Assembly: GCA_016720065.1 (NCBI GenBank)
Contig: JADJXY010000002.1
Coordinates: forward strand, 757,001-821,000
Direction: 5' to 3'
Source: Betaproteobacteria bacterium
Lineage (GTDB): Bacteria; Pseudomonadota; Gammaproteobacteria; Burkholderiales; Rhodocyclaceae
DNA length: 64,000 nt
The notes under the pieces were generated by a model that saw only the letters and a program-made list of their open reading frames with translations, was not told the DNA's origin and did no database searches. A program made the position numbers and the translations under genes. This document shows, piece after piece, positions 7,574-15,903 of this stretch (position 1 is its first letter; each line of letters starts with the position of its first letter).

Positions 7574-8863
7574 CTACTGCTGAAACGCCCCCGGCGCCAG
7601 GCGCGCCGGGAGGGAAATCGCTTTCGAACCGACCGGAAGGTTGAATTCGGCGCTGGGGAGGAGCGACTGTCCGCGGACGTCACCCGGAGGACGCACGGTT
7701 CCGCGCAGGGGGGAGGAAACGGGCAAGCGGGCCGGGATGCCATCCAGAGGAATCAGGCTGGACCGAGGAACGCTGACATTTCCCTCGAAGCGTCCGCTGC
7801 CGAAAGGTTCCAGGGTGCCTGTCCCGGCGGTCAGGTTGTTGAGCACCCAGACCTCTGTCGACGCACCGATCTTGTCGGTCCAGACGTGGAGGAAGCGTGC
7901 GTTGGGATGGTCGTTCACCAGTGTATTGTGGGCAAGATAGAGGGCATTGTCCTGCCAGCGGGGGCCTTCGGCACCATAGGCGACGAGGGTCATGTTGTCA
8001 GTCCCGGCACTCTGTCCGATAAGGTTGCCGACGACGTAGGCGACCCCGCCATTGGGGAATTCGAGTTCGTAGGAGGCTTGCCCCTCGGGGCCGTCCACCA
8101 GAAGGTTGTAGCTCACATGGTTTTCCCGGGCCCGTGACTTGACGAGATGCCCGCGGTAGCCCCCGGATAACCGGCTGCCGGTCAGGGTAAAGCGGGCGAT
8201 GCCTCCAACGTAGAGAAGGTGGTGCAGGACAGTTCCATGACGAGGCGCGGCACCAAATTCGCTATCGGAGATCTCCAGCACGGCCTCCGGATGGTTGGTC
8301 GTCAGTAGCCCCATTTCGTTGTCGAAGAACGCACAGGCCCGCAGACGCAGTCGTCCCCGCTCGAAGCGGATTCCGGCGCCGTTGCCGTCGGGAACCCGGT
8401 TTCCACGGAATTCGATATTCTCGATTTCGATGTCGCCGTTGCGGATGACCCAGGCAGCCTTGCCTTCGGCGTGAGTGCCATCGGCGAGCATCACCGGCCG
8501 GCCGCCCACGCCGCGGATGGTGAGCTTCTTCTGGGTCCAGACGACCGGTTGGCCGCGGTAGGTGCCCGCCTGGATTTCGATGATATCGCCATCCTGGGCG
8601 GCCTGAGCGGCCTGGGGAATGGTTGCCAGGGCGGTTCCGGGCGCGACCCGGAGCACGCGGGCAGGTGCCGACGCCGCCGGCGCAGGCCCGCCTTCTGCGG
8701 CGGGTTCGGCCGCGGGTTTGGGAACCGAAAGGAGTTTCCCATCCGGGCCGCGGCGTACCTCCCCCAGATACTGAGATCCGGAAGGTAGTTGCTCGGGAGC
8801 GGCGAGGGCTGCAACGGCGAGGGTCGTCGTCAGGATCAGGGCGGCGAGGGCGGTGCGCATCAT
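7574..8863 (-). CDS. Secreted right-handed parallel beta-helix protein
   Basis: The 429-residue protein starts with MMRTALAALILTTTLAVAAL, a Sec signal peptide ending near ALA. A Pro/Ala-rich linker is followed by a pectate-lyase-like parallel beta-helix from about residue 80: repeated short strands such as LTIRGVGGRPVML, IEIENIEFRGN and LRLRACAFFDNEMG. Such proteins bind or cleave polysaccharides, but no catalytic residues are identified here. It starts 13 bases downstream of gcvP on the same strand and may be co-transcribed, though nothing links it to glycine metabolism. Confidence 0.8.
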   Translation of the reverse strand: MMRTALAALILTTTLAVAALAAPEQLPSGSQYLGEVRRGPDGKLLSVPKPAAEPAAEGGPAPAASAPARVLRVAPGTALATIPQAAQAAQDGDIIEIQAGTYRGQPVVWTQKKLTIRGVGGRPVMLADGTHAEGKAAWVIRNGDIEIENIEFRGNRVPDGNGAGIRFERGRLRLRACAFFDNEMGLLTTNHPEAVLEISDSEFGAAPRHGTVLHHLLYVGGIARFTLTGSRLSGGYRGHLVKSRARENHVSYNLLVDGPEGQASYELEFPNGGVAYVVGNLIGQSAGTDNMTLVAYGAEGPRWQDNALYLAHNTLVNDHPNARFLHVWTDKIGASTEVWVLNNLTAGTGTLEPFGSGRFEGNVSVPRSSLIPLDGIPARLPVSSPLRGTVRPPGDVRGQSLLPSAEFNLPVGSKAISLPARLAPGAFQQ

Positions 8864-8876
8864 GGGGCGTACTTGC

Positions 8877-11756
8877 TCAGGCGTAGTCGGCCGGCGGCGG
8901 GCAGGCGCAGTTGAGATTGCGGTCGCCGTAGACATCGTCGATGCGATTCACGCTGGGCCAGAATTTGTTGGCCTTCACCCAGGGTAGGGGAAAGACGGCC
9001 TCCTGGCGGCTGTAGGGGTGCGTCCAGTCGCTATCGACCACGTCGGCCTGCGTGTGCGGGGCGTTCTTGAGCGGGTTGTCGTCGGCCGGCCAGGTGCCTG
9101 CCTCGATATGCCGAATCTCATCGCGGATGGCAACCAGGGCGGCGATGAAGCGGTCCAGTTCCGCCTTGGACTCCGACTCGGTCGGTTCGACCATGATGGT
9201 TCCGGGTACGGGGAAGCTCACGGTGGGTGCGTGGAAACCGTAGTCCATCAGGCGCTTGGCGATGTCGATCTCGGCGATGCCCGTGGCAGCCTTGATCGGA
9301 CGGATGTCCAGGATGCACTCGTGGGCCACACGGCCGTTCTTGCCGACGTAGAGCACGGGGTAGTGGGCCTTGAGTTTTTCCGCGACGTAATTGGCATTGA
9401 GGATGGCAACCTGGGTCGCCTTCTTGAGTCCTTCTCCCCCCAGCATGGCGATGTACATCCAGGAAATGGGCAGGATGGAGGCCGACCCGAAGGGGGCCGC
9501 GCTGACTGCGCCCTGGCCAACCTGGGGGCCCTCCACCGGTTGCACGACGTGATTGGCCATGAAGGGCGCCAGATGGGCCTTGAGTCCGATGGGCCCCATG
9601 CCGGGACCGCCGCCTCCGTGGGGAATGGCGAAGGTCTTGTGCAGGTTCATGTGGCTGACGTCGGCACCGATATAGCCCGGGGCGGTGAGCCCCACCTGGG
9701 CATTGAGGTTGGCGCCGTCCATGTACACCTGGCCGCCGTGGTAATGCACCAGGGCGCAGATGTCGCGGATGTCTTCCTCGAACACCCCGTGGGTGGACGG
9801 GTAGGTGATCATCAGGCAGGCCAGCTTGGCGGCATGCTGCTGGGCCTTGTTCTGCAGGTCGATGATGTCCACGTTGCCCTTGTCGTCGCACTCGACCACC
9901 ACCACCTGCATATTGCACATCTGGGCCGTGGCCGGGTTGGTGCCGTGGGCCGATTTGGGGATGAGACAGATGTTGCGGTGTCCCTCGCCGCGGCTGGCGT
10001 GGTAGCGGGCAATGGCCACCAGGCCGGCATACTCGCCCTGGGCGCCGGAGTTGGGCTGCATGCAGATGGCGTCGAAGCCGGTGAGCGTGCGCAGCCAGTC
10101 CTCCAGGCCGCGGATCATTTGCAGGTAACCCTGGGCCTGGTCGAGCGGGGCAAAGGGGTGCAGGTTGGCGAATTCCCGCCAGGTCACCGGGATCATCTCG
10201 CTGGTGGCGTTGAGCTTCATGGTGCATGAGCCCAGGGAGATCATCGAGTGGTCCAGGGCCAAGTCCCGGTTCTGCAGGGACTTGAGATAGCGCAGCATCT
10301 CGTGCTCGGTATGGTGGGTGTTGAACACGGGGTGCCGCAGGATGGAGTCCTGGCGCAACAGCGTGGGTGGCAGGCTGGGGTCGCTCCCCGCCATTTGGGC
10401 GTCGAGGGCCTCGATATCCAGGGTTACCTGACAGATGACCTTGAACAGGGCAGCCACGTCCTCGCGCGTCGTCGTTTCGTCAAAGGAGACGCCGAGGACG
10501 CCGGTGGATACCCGGCGCAGGTTGTAGCCGGCCGCCTGGGCATTGCGGCAGATGGTTTCGGCCCGGGCGCCCAGTTCGAGGTGCAGGGTGTCGAAGAAAT
10601 ATCGCGTCAGGACCGGCAGTCCGGCGCGGCGTATGCCTTCGGCAAAGATGGCCGCCAGACGGTGGATGCGGCTGGCGATGGTCTTGAGTCCTTCCGGGCC
10701 GTGATACACGGCGTACAGGCCAGCCATGTTGGCCAGCAGGACTTGCGAGGTGCAGATGTTGGAATTGGCCTTTTCGCGGCGAATGTGTTGCTCGCGGGTT
10801 TGCAGGGTCATGCGCAGGGCGGTCTTGCCGCGGGCGTCCTTGGAAACGCCGATGATGCGGCCAGGCATGGCGCGCACATTGGCCGCCCGGGTGGCGAAAA
10901 AGGCGGCGTGGGGTCCGCCGAAGCCCATGGGCACGCCGAAGCGCTGACTGGAGCCGAAGGCAATGTCGGCACCCAGGGAACCGGGCGATTTGAGCAACAC
11001 CAGGGCCATGAGGTCGCTGGCCACGGCCACGGTGGCTCCCCTGGCCTTGAGGGCGGCGACCAGGGGCGTCAGATCGCTGACTTCACCCTTTTCGTTGGGG
11101 TACTGGAGCAGGGCGCCGAAGCACTCTTCCTCGGCGGCGTCGGCGGCCGGCTTGATGACCAGCTCGAAGCCGAAGTAGGTGGCGCGGGTCTTGACCACGT
11201 CGATGGTCTGGGGGAAACAGTCGGCATCGACGAAGAAGCGGTTGGACTGGCTCCTGGAGACGCGCCGGGCCATGGTCATGGCTTCGGCGGCGGCGGTGGC
11301 TTCGTCGAGGAGAGACGCGTTGGCCAGTTCCAGGCCGGTGAGGTCCACGACCATCTGCTGGAAGTTGAGCAGCGCCTCCAGCCGGCCCTGGGCGATTTCG
11401 GCCTGATAGGGCGTGTAAGCGGTGTACCAGCCCGGGTTCTCGAGGACGTTGCGCAGGATGACCTTGGGCGTCAGGGTGTCGTAGTAGCCCATGCCGATCA
11501 GGGAACGGTTTACCCGGTTGCGGCGCGCAATGGCCTTGAGGGCGGCGAGAGCCTCGTGTTCCCGTTGCGGCGCCGGAAGGCGGAGGTCGGCGGGCAGGCG
11601 AATGACTGCGGGGACGGTCTGTTCGATCAAGGCATCCAGATGTTCGACGCCCAGGTCGCCCAGCATGGCGGCCATTTCAGCGGCGCAGGGGCCGATGTGG
11701 CGGCCGATGAATTCATCTCTCTGCTCCAGGGCGGAAAGGGGCTGGCTGTAGGGCAT
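8877..11756 (-). CDS. gcvP: Glycine dehydrogenase (decarboxylating), P protein
   Basis: The 959-residue PLP enzyme decarboxylates glycine and passes the aminomethyl group to the lipoyl arm of GcvH. The length is that of the single-chain form. The N-terminal half starts with RHIGPCAAEM; the PLP lysine lies in HKTFAIPHGGGGPG at about residue 700; and EPTESESKAELDRF near 865-880 is typical of the C-terminus. It lies 13 bases downstream of gcvH and forms the end of the glycine cleavage locus. The start MPYSQPLSAL was chosen because the longer open frame overlaps gcvH. Confidence 0.98.
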   Translation of the reverse strand: MPYSQPLSALEQRDEFIGRHIGPCAAEMAAMLGDLGVEHLDALIEQTVPAVIRLPADLRLPAPQREHEALAALKAIARRNRVNRSLIGMGYYDTLTPKVILRNVLENPGWYTAYTPYQAEIAQGRLEALLNFQQMVVDLTGLELANASLLDEATAAAEAMTMARRVSRSQSNRFFVDADCFPQTIDVVKTRATYFGFELVIKPAADAAEEECFGALLQYPNEKGEVSDLTPLVAALKARGATVAVASDLMALVLLKSPGSLGADIAFGSSQRFGVPMGFGGPHAAFFATRAANVRAMPGRIIGVSKDARGKTALRMTLQTREQHIRREKANSNICTSQVLLANMAGLYAVYHGPEGLKTIASRIHRLAAIFAEGIRRAGLPVLTRYFFDTLHLELGARAETICRNAQAAGYNLRRVSTGVLGVSFDETTTREDVAALFKVICQVTLDIEALDAQMAGSDPSLPPTLLRQDSILRHPVFNTHHTEHEMLRYLKSLQNRDLALDHSMISLGSCTMKLNATSEMIPVTWREFANLHPFAPLDQAQGYLQMIRGLEDWLRTLTGFDAICMQPNSGAQGEYAGLVAIARYHASRGEGHRNICLIPKSAHGTNPATAQMCNMQVVVVECDDKGNVDIIDLQNKAQQHAAKLACLMITYPSTHGVFEEDIRDICALVHYHGGQVYMDGANLNAQVGLTAPGYIGADVSHMNLHKTFAIPHGGGGPGMGPIGLKAHLAPFMANHVVQPVEGPQVGQGAVSAAPFGSASILPISWMYIAMLGGEGLKKATQVAILNANYVAEKLKAHYPVLYVGKNGRVAHECILDIRPIKAATGIAEIDIAKRLMDYGFHAPTVSFPVPGTIMVEPTESESKAELDRFIAALVAIRDEIRHIEAGTWPADDNPLKNAPHTQADVVDSDWTHPYSRQEAVFPLPWVKANKFWPSVNRIDDVYGDRNLNCACPPPADYA

Positions 11757-11769
11757 GGGCAGGGCTCGC

Positions 11770-12156
11770 TCAGGCGGCGTCGGCCACGGCCTGATAGGCG
11801 GCGGCGTCGAGGAGCTTTTCCAGGTCGGCGGCATTGTCCGGCGTCATCCGGAACAGCCAGGCGGCGTAGGCGTTCTGGTTGACGCTTTCCGGGGCGTCGA
11901 CGGCGTCCTGGTTCACGGCGGTGATGGTGCCGGCGATGGGGGCATAGACGTCGGCGGCGGCCTTGACGGATTCGACCACGGCCAGTTCCTTTTCGGCGTC
12001 GTAATGGGTGCCAACTTCCGGCAACTCGACAAAGACCAGGTCACCGAGGGCTTCCTGGGCGTGGTCGGTGATGCCGACGGTGACGGTGCCATCGGCTTCC
12101 AGGCGCAGCCATTCATGGGAATTGGTGTACTTGAGGTTGGCGGGGACGTTGGACAT
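11770..12156 (-). CDS. gcvH: Glycine cleavage system H protein
   Basis: The 128-residue lipoyl carrier shuttles the methylamine group between GcvP and GcvT. The lipoylated lysine is K65 in VVESVKAAADVYAP. The N-terminus reads MSNVPANLKYTNSHEWL, as in the family, and the length is normal. It is separated from gcvT by the toxin-antitoxin pair at 12177-12892, which is unusual since gcvT-gcvH-gcvP normally abut. Confidence 0.98.
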   Translation of the reverse strand: MSNVPANLKYTNSHEWLRLEADGTVTVGITDHAQEALGDLVFVELPEVGTHYDAEKELAVVESVKAAADVYAPIAGTITAVNQDAVDAPESVNQNAYAAWLFRMTPDNAADLEKLLDAAAYQAVADAA

Positions 12157-12176
12157 GGGGGGTTCTCCGGGGACAG

Positions 12177-12575
12177 TCATTCGGTAAAGGGGTTGAGAAG
12201 GGCGATGCCGCAGCCCTCGAAATCGCGGGTGTTGCGGGTAACCAGGGTGAGTCCGTGGGCCTGGGCGGTGGCGGCGATGAACATGTCGGGCTGGGCGCGA
12301 ACGATGCCGCGTCGGGCGAATTCGCCGCGCAGGGTGCCCGAACGATGGGCAATTTGCTCTGTGACCGGCAGTGTGGTGGCGGAGGCCAGATAGCTTTCCA
12401 TGAAGCTGATGACGCGGAGGTGCGGCCCGCGGGTCAGTCCGTAGCGAATTTCTTCGACCGTAACGGCCGAGATCCCGCATTCGTCCTCCTCGACCAGCCA
12501 GGCGCTCAGCCCCGGATTGGGACGGGGGCGGGCCAGTTCGCTCACCACGTTGGTGTCGAGCAGAAAACGGATCAT
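12177..12575 (-). CDS. PIN-domain ribonuclease toxin (VapC family)
   Basis: This 132-residue protein starts MIRFLLDTNVVSEL with the first PIN-domain aspartate at residue 7. A conserved acidic residue lies in VTVEEIRYG (about 40) and another Asp in AQPDMFIAATA near 96; these would chelate Mg2+ in an RNase active site. The C-terminal TRNTRDFEGCGI carries the last conserved aspartate. It overlaps the upstream antitoxin gene by four bases. It is probably a tRNA or rRNA endoribonuclease, but the target cannot be read from sequence. Confidence 0.9.
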   Translation of the reverse strand: MIRFLLDTNVVSELARPRPNPGLSAWLVEEDECGISAVTVEEIRYGLTRGPHLRVISFMESYLASATTLPVTEQIAHRSGTLRGEFARRGIVRAQPDMFIAATAQAHGLTLVTRNTRDFEGCGIALLNPFTE

Positions 12576-12892
12576 GGGTTCTCATCCGGGCGGGAGAGCA
12601 GCCCCTCCTCTTCGAGCATCTGCACGAAGGCGTTGGGGCGGGTGGTCCGGGGCGGAATTTCAAGGCCGTCGAGGCCTTCTTCCGCCATGATCTGGCGCAG
12701 TTCCGCGAAGGCGTCGAAGAGGGTCTGGCGGGGCTGGTTCTTGGCCTTCCACGCCCGATACGCCGCCAGCTCCCCGGCTGCGATCACCGCCGCCACCGGC
12801 TGGTTGTGCTTGTAGATGACCTGCGGCTCGTTGGCCGCGGCGCGGATGACCTCGGAGAGGTGCTGCTTGGCTTGGGCGACGTTCCAGTTCAT
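12572..12892 (-). CDS. Phd/YefM-type antitoxin
   Basis: From the ATG at 12892 the protein has 106 residues and starts MNWNVAQAKQHLSEVIRAA, the Phd/YefM DNA-binding fold, followed by QVIYKHNQPVAAVIAAGEL. The C-terminal half would bind and block the toxin. I prefer this start over ATG 12913 because GGAG lies 6 bases before it and the upstream ATG sits inside an inverted repeat. The pair is on the gcv strand between gcvT and gcvH. Autoregulation through the repeat at 12906-12948 is likely. Confidence 0.85.
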   Translation of the reverse strand: MNWNVAQAKQHLSEVIRAAANEPQVIYKHNQPVAAVIAAGELAAYRAWKAKNQPRQTLFDAFAELRQIMAEEGLDGLEIPPRTTRPNAFVQMLEEEGLLSRPDENP

Positions 12893-12905
12893 GGTCGGCT
12901 CCGTG

Positions 12906-12948
12906 ATGTCCATTTATTGTGTCCAGTATAGACGTAATAAATGGACAT
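12906..12948 (-). promoter_or_regulatory. Operator/promoter of the toxin-antitoxin pair
   Basis: Perfect 13-bp inverted arms (ATGTCCATTTATT at 12906-12918 and AATAAATGGACAT at 12936-12948) flank a 17-base centre. On the minus strand the centre holds TATACT (12930-12925), a good -10. A complex of antitoxin and toxin bound to the arms would cover the promoter. The whole element sits between gcvT and the antitoxin gene. Confidence 0.75.
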
Positions 12949-12956
12949 TTCTGATC

Positions 12957-14036
12957 TCAGAGCAGGCCCTTGCCGTTGCGGGCGAAGGGGGGTTTGACGA
13001 CCTTGGCCTTGAGGCGCTTGTCGCGGATTTCGACCTCCACGATCTCGCCCACGGGCACGCCCAGGGGAAGGCGGGCCAGGGCAATGGACTGCTGCAGGGT
13101 GGGGGAGAAACTGCCGCTGGTGATCTCGCCGCTGCCGTAGTCGGTGAACACCTTCTGGTGGCTGCGCAGGACGCCCTTGTCGAGCAGGACGAGCCCCAGG
13201 AACTGGGCGCGGCTGCCGTTGATGGTCAGCGCCGCCTTGCCGACGAAGTCGCGGTCGTCGTCGAGGGCGACGGTCCAGGCCAGGCCGGCGTCGAGGGGGG
13301 AAACGTTCTCGTCCATGTCCTGGCCGTAGAGGTTCATGCCGGCTTCCAGGCGCAGGGTGTCGCGGGCACCGAGGCCGCAGGGGGCGACACCCGCGGAAGC
13401 CAGCGCGTTCCACGCGGTGGCGGCTTCGCCGGCCGGCAGCATGATCTCGAAGCCGTCCTCGCCGGTGTAGCCGGTGCGGGCGACGAAGTATTCGCCGGCC
13501 TCGGCGGCGAAGAAGGGCTTCAGGCCTTCGCTGGCGGCCTGGGTCGGTGGCAGCACCTGCCACACTTTGGCGCGGGCGTTGGGGCCCTGGACGGCGATCA
13601 TGGCCAGATCCCGGCGGGGGGTGATGGTCAGCTTCATGCCCCAGTCGGCCAAGCGGGCCTGCATCCAGGCGATGTCCTTGTCGGCGGTGCCGGCGTTGAC
13701 CACGAGGCGGAAGCGCTCGTCGGTCAGGAAGTAGATGATGAGGTCGTCCACTACGCCGCCTACGTCGTTGAGCATGCAGGAATAGAGCGCCTTGCCGGAA
13801 ATCCCGAGCTTGGCCACGTCGTTGGCGACCAGTTTGGACAGGAAGGGGCGGACGTCGGGGCCGACCAGATCGACGGGGCACATGTGGCAGACGTCGAACA
13901 TGCCGCAATCGCGGCGCACGGCGTGGTGCTCCTCGATCTGGGAGCCGTAATTGACGGGCATGTCCCAGCCGCCGAAATCCACCATGCGGGCGCCCATTGC
14001 GCGATGGGTTTCGTTGAGCACTGTTTTCTTCAGCAT
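12957..14036 (-). CDS. gcvT: Aminomethyltransferase (glycine cleavage T protein)
   Basis: The 359-residue enzyme transfers the aminomethyl carbon from GcvH to tetrahydrofolate, releasing ammonia. The N-terminus reads MLKKTVLNETHRAMGARMV followed by the GGWDMPV motif. VMNDVGG-like CMLNDVGGVVDDLI and TGYTGEDGFEI (folate-binding region) are typical. The length is normal. It is the first gene after the tandem glycine riboswitch. The gene directly downstream is the antitoxin, not gcvH. Confidence 0.98.
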   Translation of the reverse strand: MLKKTVLNETHRAMGARMVDFGGWDMPVNYGSQIEEHHAVRRDCGMFDVCHMCPVDLVGPDVRPFLSKLVANDVAKLGISGKALYSCMLNDVGGVVDDLIIYFLTDERFRLVVNAGTADKDIAWMQARLADWGMKLTITPRRDLAMIAVQGPNARAKVWQVLPPTQAASEGLKPFFAAEAGEYFVARTGYTGEDGFEIMLPAGEAATAWNALASAGVAPCGLGARDTLRLEAGMNLYGQDMDENVSPLDAGLAWTVALDDDRDFVGKAALTINGSRAQFLGLVLLDKGVLRSHQKVFTDYGSGEITSGSFSPTLQQSIALARLPLGVPVGEIVEVEIRDKRLKAKVVKPPFARNGKGLL

Positions 14037-14080
14037 ATCAATCCTTTGCTGGCTTTAGTTAAAGCCGCTTCGAGAAACGG

Positions 14081-14112
14081 AAAAGGGGTGAAACGAGTGA
14101 ACGTTTCACCCC
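14081..14112 (-). terminator. Riboswitch expression-platform terminator
   Basis: On the minus strand an 11-bp perfect stem (GGGGTGAAACG / CGTTTCACCCC) with a 6-base loop is followed by four T. It lies between the glycine aptamers and gcvT. Glycine binding to the aptamers would be expected to prevent this terminator and turn the operon on. Confidence 0.85.
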
Positions 14113-14298
14113 TCTGTCCTCGATACCTGAGAGATTTGCCCCATCGGTGGGCGCCTCGCCAGGCGGGCGCCACTCTCCAGAGTTCAAGCCCGACGAGACT
14201 TCTCATGGGCTTGATTCCGTGGTCCTTTGGCCTGAGCGTTTGCGGGTGGTTTGCGCCTTCGGCGGCAGATGGATCTGCGCTCTCCCACGGAACGGGCG
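14113..14298 (-). promoter_or_regulatory. Tandem glycine riboswitch
   Basis: The minus strand holds two aptamers in a row. The first starts with GGGAGAGCGC and ends near CGCTCAGGCCAAAGGACCA. The second runs from CTGGAGAGTGGCGCC to the conserved CACCGATGGGGCAAATCTC and TCAGGTATCGAGGACAGAG. Both show the GGAGAG, CCGA(A/T)GG and CTCAGG(C/T) boxes of the gcvT RNA class. A short linker joins them, and a terminator follows. Confidence 0.95.
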
Positions 14299-14299
14299 A

Positions 14300-14328
14300 A
14301 CTCTAGCCCATGCCTGCTGGGCTGGCAA
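14300..14328 (-). promoter_or_regulatory. Candidate sigma-70 promoter of the gcvT transcript
   Basis: On the minus strand TTGCCA (14328-14323) and TAGAGT (14305-14300) are separated by 17 bases. The first aptamer begins only a few bases after the predicted start, as expected for a riboswitch leader. Confidence 0.5.
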
Positions 14329-14423
14329 GAAGGCGGCTAGGGCGGGCTTGCAGAGAAGCGACGCCTGGGGTCCGGGCGCGTCGCGCTGCCATGGTAGACT
14401 GTTCGATTCGCCGGAACTCGCCC

Positions 14424-15263
14424 ATGTCGCCCGTCAATTTCGATCTGCATTGCCATTCCCTCGTCTCCGACGGCCTTCTGGCGCCGACGGAACTGGCGCG
14501 ACGGGCGTCGGCCAACGGGGTCGACCTCTGGGCGCTCACGGATCACGACGACATCGGCGGTATGGCCGAAGCCGCCACGGTTGCGGCTGAACTGGGCATG
14601 GCCTTCGTTTCCGGGGTCGAAATTTCTATCGAATGGAGCGGCACCCCCATCCACGTCGTCGGTTTGGGATTCGACCCCCAGGCCCCCGCCCTGGTAGCGG
14701 GCCTGGAGGGCTTGCGCGAAGGGCGCATCGCCCGGGCGCGGCGCATGGGCGAGGCCCTTGCGGCCAGCGGCATCTCCGGCGCCTTCGAGGGGGCCTTGCG
14801 CTATGCGGCCAATCCGGGGCTCATTTCCCGGGCCCATTTTGCCCGCTTCCTGGTTGAAGCGGGGGCGGCCCGGGATGTGCAGGGCGTGTTTCAGCACTAT
14901 CTGGTTCCCGGAAAACCGGGGTACGTGGATCACCGCTGGGCGACCCTGGACGAGGCGATCGGCTGGATTGGCGCCGCCGGCGGCATCGCCGTCGTCGCTC
15001 ATCCCGGTCGCTACAAGGTTTCCGCGCCGGTCCTGCGCCGCTTCCTCGGTGAGTTCCGCGAGCACGGCGGCCAGGGGATCGAGGTGGTGTGCGGCAGCCA
15101 TACTCCGGACCACGTCCTGCACTTTGCGCGGCTGGCGCGGCATTTTGGCTTCCATGCCTCGCGGGGTTCCGATTTCCACGGGCCTCAGGAAAGCTACGTC
15201 GATCTGGGGCGCCTCCCGGGGCTGCCGGAGGATCTGAAGCCGGTATGGCGCCTGCTCCGCTGA
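14424..15263 (+). CDS. rnm: PHP-domain 5'-3' exoribonuclease (RNase AM)
   Basis: This 279-residue protein is a PHP-superfamily phosphoesterase with all the metal-binding motifs: DLHCHSLVSDG (residues 7-17), LTDHDD (38-43), the catalytic-site VVAHPGRY near 190, and SDFHGP near 250. The family (YciV/TrpH) matures the 5' ends of 5S, 16S and 23S rRNA in E. coli. The start at 14424 was chosen because it gives the family N-terminus MSPVNFDLHCHS. It heads a run of closely spaced genes (yciO, M50 protease, trpS, scpA, scpB, rluB), an order common in proteobacteria. Confidence 0.92.
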   Translation: MSPVNFDLHCHSLVSDGLLAPTELARRASANGVDLWALTDHDDIGGMAEAATVAAELGMAFVSGVEISIEWSGTPIHVVGLGFDPQAPALVAGLEGLREGRIARARRMGEALAASGISGAFEGALRYAANPGLISRAHFARFLVEAGAARDVQGVFQHYLVPGKPGYVDHRWATLDEAIGWIGAAGGIAVVAHPGRYKVSAPVLRRFLGEFREHGGQGIEVVCGSHTPDHVLHFARLARHFGFHASRGSDFHGPQESYVDLGRLPGLPEDLKPVWRLLR

Positions 15264-15273
15264 ATCCGAGGCC

Positions 15274-15903
15274 ATGACGCAATATCTGGCGATCCACCCG
15301 GAAAACCCTCAGCCGCGCCTTCTGGCCCGGGCGGCGGAGATCGTGCGTGACGGGGGGCTGGTGGTCATACCCACCGATTCCTGCTACGCCCTGGGCTGCC
15401 ATCTGGGGGACAAGGCGGCGGTGGATCGCATCCGCGAAATCCGCGCGGTGGACGATCGCCATCATCTGACCCTGATGGTGCGTGACCTCTCGGAAATCGC
15501 CCAATACGCCCGGGTGGATAACGTCCAGTACCGCCTGCTCAAGGCCACGACGCCGGGGAGCTACACCTTCATCCTGGAAGGCACCAAGGAGTTGCCGCGG
15601 CGGGTATTGCACCCCAAGCGCAAGACCATCGGCCTGCGGGTGCCCGATCATCCCGTCGCCCTGGCGCTGCTGCAGGAACTCGACGAACCGCTGCTCACGT
15701 CCACGCTCCTGCTGCCGGGAGACGAGGAACCCATGACCGAAGGCTGGGAAATCCGCGACCGCCTCGACGGTACCGTCGATCTGATCCTCGACGGTGGCCA
15801 CTGCGGCACGTCACCGACCACCGTCATCGACCTCACGGGGACGGCGCCGGTCCTGGTGCGCGCAGGCCGGGGTTCCATCGCCGCCTTTGGGTTCAGCGCA
15901 TGA
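15274..15903 (+). CDS. yciO: L-threonylcarbamoyladenylate synthase-like protein (YciO/Sua5 family)
   Basis: The 209-residue protein has the YrdC-type fold: GGLVVIPTDSCYALGCH near 30-46, KRKTIGLRVPDHPVA near 112, and TSTLLLPGDEEP near 142. True TsaC/Sua5 makes threonylcarbamoyl-AMP for t6A tRNA modification. YciO is a paralogue that usually sits beside rnm, as here; its activity is less certain. The start lies 10 bases after rnm and the stop overlaps the next gene by four bases (ATGA). Confidence 0.88.
   Translation: MTQYLAIHPENPQPRLLARAAEIVRDGGLVVIPTDSCYALGCHLGDKAAVDRIREIRAVDDRHHLTLMVRDLSEIAQYARVDNVQYRLLKATTPGSYTFILEGTKELPRRVLHPKRKTIGLRVPDHPVALALLQELDEPLLTSTLLLPGDEEPMTEGWEIRDRLDGTVDLILDGGHCGTSPTTVIDLTGTAPVLVRAGRGSIAAFGFSA

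Noticed and set aside
10248..11882. A 544-residue open frame opposite gcvP
   Set aside because: gcvP is unmistakable on the other strand and the antisense translation is a Gly/Val/Asp-rich artefact.
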